Shown: piece by piece, positions 19,092-20,764 of the stretch
How positions within the stretch are numbered: the stretch's first letter is position 1
Layout of the letters: the number at the start of each line of letters is the position of its first letter
Source of the DNA: Neolentinus lepideus HHB14362 ss-1
Taxonomy: Eukaryota > Basidiomycota > Agaricomycetes > Gloeophyllales > Gloeophyllaceae
Direction of reading: 5' to 3'
Length of the DNA: 20,764 nt
NCBI GenBank assembly: GCA_001632425.1
Contig: KV425558.1
Location: 495,561 to 516,324 of the forward strand
The notes under the pieces: model-generated
What the model was told of the DNA's origin: nothing
Databases searched by the model: none
Seen by the model: only the letters and a program-made list of their open reading frames with translations
Translations under genes and position numbers: made by a program

Positions 19092-19961
19092 TCATCGTAA
19101 TTTATGTGGTAAATGTTGTATGAACAATGTATTTGCCAATCGTGAGTTCTGAGTGGTGAGCGAGTTCATACCCAAAAAGGCAGGTGTGGCAGTGTCAACT
19201 TCACCTTTTTGGGTCATTGTGGCAGGTGTACACTCTTTGAGTGAGGTCTGACTCAAAAAGGCAGGTGTGGCAGTGTTGATATTGCCTTTTGGGGTCACAG
19301 TGGTGGGTGTTGTAGAGGACTTGAGAGGATTGATTGAACAATGGTGCTCCTCTGATACTGAAGTATCAGAAGCATCCCCCCCCAGCGCTGAAGCTTCAGA
19401 AATAGTGGCCATGCTGGAGCGAGCATGATAACTGAGATCGGTAGGCTGAAGGGGATTCTCAAAACCCTGTTGAGCATTTTCTTCCTCGGTGTCAGATATT
19501 CCTCCATAGTAAGCTTTGTCATATTCCCACATAGCTTCTAGTTCATCATCTGAACACTGCGCTAGGTGCGCACAAACTTGTTTAGTTCCTTTACGGCTAT
19601 ACTTGCAATCATAGTCCCAATGCTTTCCGCTACCACAGTGTCGACAAGGATGAACTCCCACTTCTTCTGGGGTTCAACCTTTGGATATTGTAGTGTCATC
19701 TTTGGGGAACGAGAGAGCTGGCATATTGGGACTCCATCCTATTTTCCTTTGACCAGAAGATGTTTCGATTCGGCATGCAAAAGATTTAAATCTTGACTTG
19801 GGATCACGCTTGAGTTTACTGTCTCGATATTCTGGTGTGAATGATGGACACGTGAGTGAATCCATTTTCATTAAAGTATCTTCATGGGACTTCAAGGCTG
19901 CCTGGAACTCCACTATGCTGTCATATAGATGAGTACACGCGCATCCATGCAAATTCTTCCG
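19092..19961 (-). pseudogene. Gag C-terminal part with CCHC zinc knuckle
   Basis: The minus-strand frame contains CRHCGSGKHWDYDC (CX2CX4HX4C, 19646-19605), the nucleocapsid-type zinc knuckle, preceded by ALSFPKDDTTISKG and a Lys/Arg-rich spacer. It is followed by an acidic segment (YDKAYYGGISDTEEE) and a stretch with two copies of a TATPAFL unit, each after a TQKG or TPKG lead. A TGA at 19676-19674 (SKG-*-TPEE) and another at 19094-19092 (LR-*-QASRLD) fit CGA-to-TGA. Upstream, TGA at 19964-19962 and TAA at 20006-20004 end the frame, and the large N-terminal capsid-like region of Gag is not present. It would have bound element RNA. Confidence 0.85.
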
Positions 19962-19969
19962 TCAAGACC

Positions 19970-20124
19970 GGACGTCAGATATGGCGGAGGCCCGGACCCA
20001 ACCTTAATCCAAGATTCCGCTCGTGATTGCCCGAATATAGAATCGGAAAATAGATCCAAGGTTGTACAAGGCAAACATTGATGCAAGATCTATCTTCAAT
20101 GTCACTTCAACATTGCATTCTAAC
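19970..20124 (-). mobile_element. Possible 5'-LTR remnant of the Gypsy element
   Basis: On the minus strand the sequence starts TGTTAGAATGC at 20124 and runs non-coding up to the Gag remnant. TGTTA would pair with TAACA at 14569 as LTR termini. No target duplication is visible (ACAAA against ACATG), and the two fragments share no sequence because they would be different parts of the LTR. Identity is inferred only. Confidence 0.25.
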
Positions 20125-20392
20125 ATTTGTGCAAGCCAGAGTCCAATATCATACTTGTGTCCTATTCAATGTCGTGTTATGCTCGTGTAGATACATTATC
20201 TGCATTGCAACATGAATTGTATGATCCGTGGATTGAGACGCATACAGGACACTTCACTGAAGATAGCAATGATACGAATGCACGACAATATTTGGATTGC
20301 GACAAAGTATACAAGTAAAAAAATTAGTGGGAATTAAAAGAACATAGCGTCTAGCAAGAAAAATGACTGTAGTATGACCATACGGCGACACC
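20125..20392. other. 268-bp gap downstream of the right-hand gene
   Basis: This lies between the presumed element border and the stop codon of the right-hand gene, and would hold that gene's 3' untranslated region. Nothing else is seen. A 63-codon + frame here is not supported. Confidence 0.45.
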
Positions 20393-20732
20393 TCACTCCT
20401 CGTCATCATGTTCCGGACCCTCCAGTGTGCCGCCTGCTCCAGCAATGACACCACCGGTGACGATTGACTCCGTTTCCTCCTGGGCAGGGCCGCGAGCATT
20501 CTTGAGCAGATCATCCATCTCGACATCGCCATAAATCTTACGATCTGCTGTAAGGATGCGACCAAAGCGCCTAAAGAAGGCTGATAAGTACATTGTATAG
20601 TCGATAATACAACAGTGCTTACTTCGACAGTTTGGCAGCGTCATTTGAGTACTTATTCCGCAGCGCTACGAGTAACTTGTCGACCTCCCCCCAATAGTCG
20701 CTGATATTCGTGTTCTCCGCGAGGACACAACG
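20393..20732 (-). CDS. 3' exons of an unrecognised gene, running off the window
   Basis: Exon 20732-20623 (RCVLAENTNISDYWGEVDKL, ending in NDAAKLSK) joins over a 52-bp intron (20622-20571, GTAAGC...CTTTAG) to exon 20570-20393. The second exon holds RFGRILTADRKIYGDVEMDD, a Gly/Ala-rich GGVIAGAGGTLEG, an acidic EHDDEE end, then TGA. The split Lys codon (AA|G) joins correctly. A stop at about 20751 in the upstream frame, followed by CAATTCAAG, suggests another intron ending at 20733. I do not recognise the family. There is no internal stop and many CpGs are kept, so it looks like a live host gene, unlike its neighbours. Confidence 0.6.
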
Positions 20733-20764
20733 CTTGAATTGGTGTATCAATCAAGAGCAGCCGT

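Larger units (their letters stand above)
14732..19961 (-). mobile_element. Ty3/Gypsy LTR retrotransposon, decayed and truncated
   Basis: On the minus strand the order is Gag C-terminus with zinc knuckle, aspartic protease, reverse transcriptase, RNase H and integrase N-terminus, the Ty3/Gypsy order. Gag and protease lie in one frame. Subtracting the 1,072-bp insertion (LTR plus duplication) puts RT, RNase H and integrase in that same frame, so the ancestor had a single Gag-Pol frame. Six internal stops (19674, 19092, 15986, 15539, 15497, 15374; left coordinates) are all TGA at positions where Arg fits. No frameshift is needed anywhere else. The N-terminal Gag, the integrase core and at least most of both LTRs are missing. 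It closely resembles Gypsy elements common in Agaricomycetes, judged from remembered family features rather than a search. It cannot be mobile on its own. Confidence 0.92.

Noticed and set aside
6756..19676. Reading internal TGA codons as a sense codon (altered genetic code)
   Set aside because: The right-hand gene appears to end at a normal TGA, missense CpG changes accompany the stops, and catalytic residues are damaged. Mutation explains everything more simply.
14569..20124. Classical Neurospora-type RIP (CpA-biased)
   Set aside because: The inferred changes lie at CpG rather than CpA. One apparent exception in RT (Gly to Glu at 16519-16517) is too little evidence.
20127..20318. A 63-codon + strand gene
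   Set aside because: There is no motif or splice support, and it lies in the 3' flank of the minus-strand gene.
1..20764. CRISPR arrays, bacterial operons, tRNA or rRNA genes
   Set aside because: No regularly spaced repeats, Shine-Dalgarno-linked gene series or RNA-gene folds were seen; the sequence is clearly eukaryotic.

Overview
The window looks like a transposon-rich accessory stretch of a filamentous basidiomycete genome, probably Agaricomycetes. The evidence is the compact spliceosomal introns (47-71 bp, GT...AG), a Ty3/Gypsy Gag-Pol of the type common in mushroom-forming fungi, an MFS transporter and a kinase-like gene of fungal type, and a TE-associated cysteine-cluster gene. I found no rRNA, tRNA or CRISPR signal.

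Layout. (1) 1-4561: an older LTR element. Its right-hand LTR (3179-4561, + sense) is preceded by a polypurine tract, and its interior carries an antisense, intron-containing cysteine-cluster gene (3097 to 123, - strand). A second LTR of the same family and the same length (1056-2438, - sense) sits inside that gene with a 4-bp target duplication. (2) 4562-8067: a gene-poor stretch, then a head-to-head inverted duplication of an unrecognised spliced gene (starts at 6428 - and 6735 +). (3) 8756-9926: a short - strand gene remnant facing a spliced protein-kinase-like pseudogene. (4) 10232-12155: an eight-exon MFS transporter gene on the - strand, complete except for one in-frame TGA. (5) 12763-13946: a spliced + strand gene of unknown function. 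(6) about 14570-20124: a decayed Ty3/Gypsy element on the - strand (Gag zinc knuckle, protease, RT, RNase H, start of integrase), split by a younger solo LTR (17299-18366). (7) 20393-20764: the 3' exons of an unrecognised - strand gene running off the window.

The unifying signal is decay at CpG. In the frames I followed, fourteen internal stops are all TGA at places where one C-to-T change of CGA (Arg) explains them. Missense changes in the RT and RNase H catalytic motifs are mostly of the same type. Where the two 1,383-bp LTRs can be compared, CpGs in one are TpG or CpA in the other. This points to deamination of methylated CpG over TEs and neighbouring genes. Genes with intact splice sites and only one or two such stops (MFS, kinase-like) appear to be recently silenced. 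The reading is by eye; no alignments or database searches were run.
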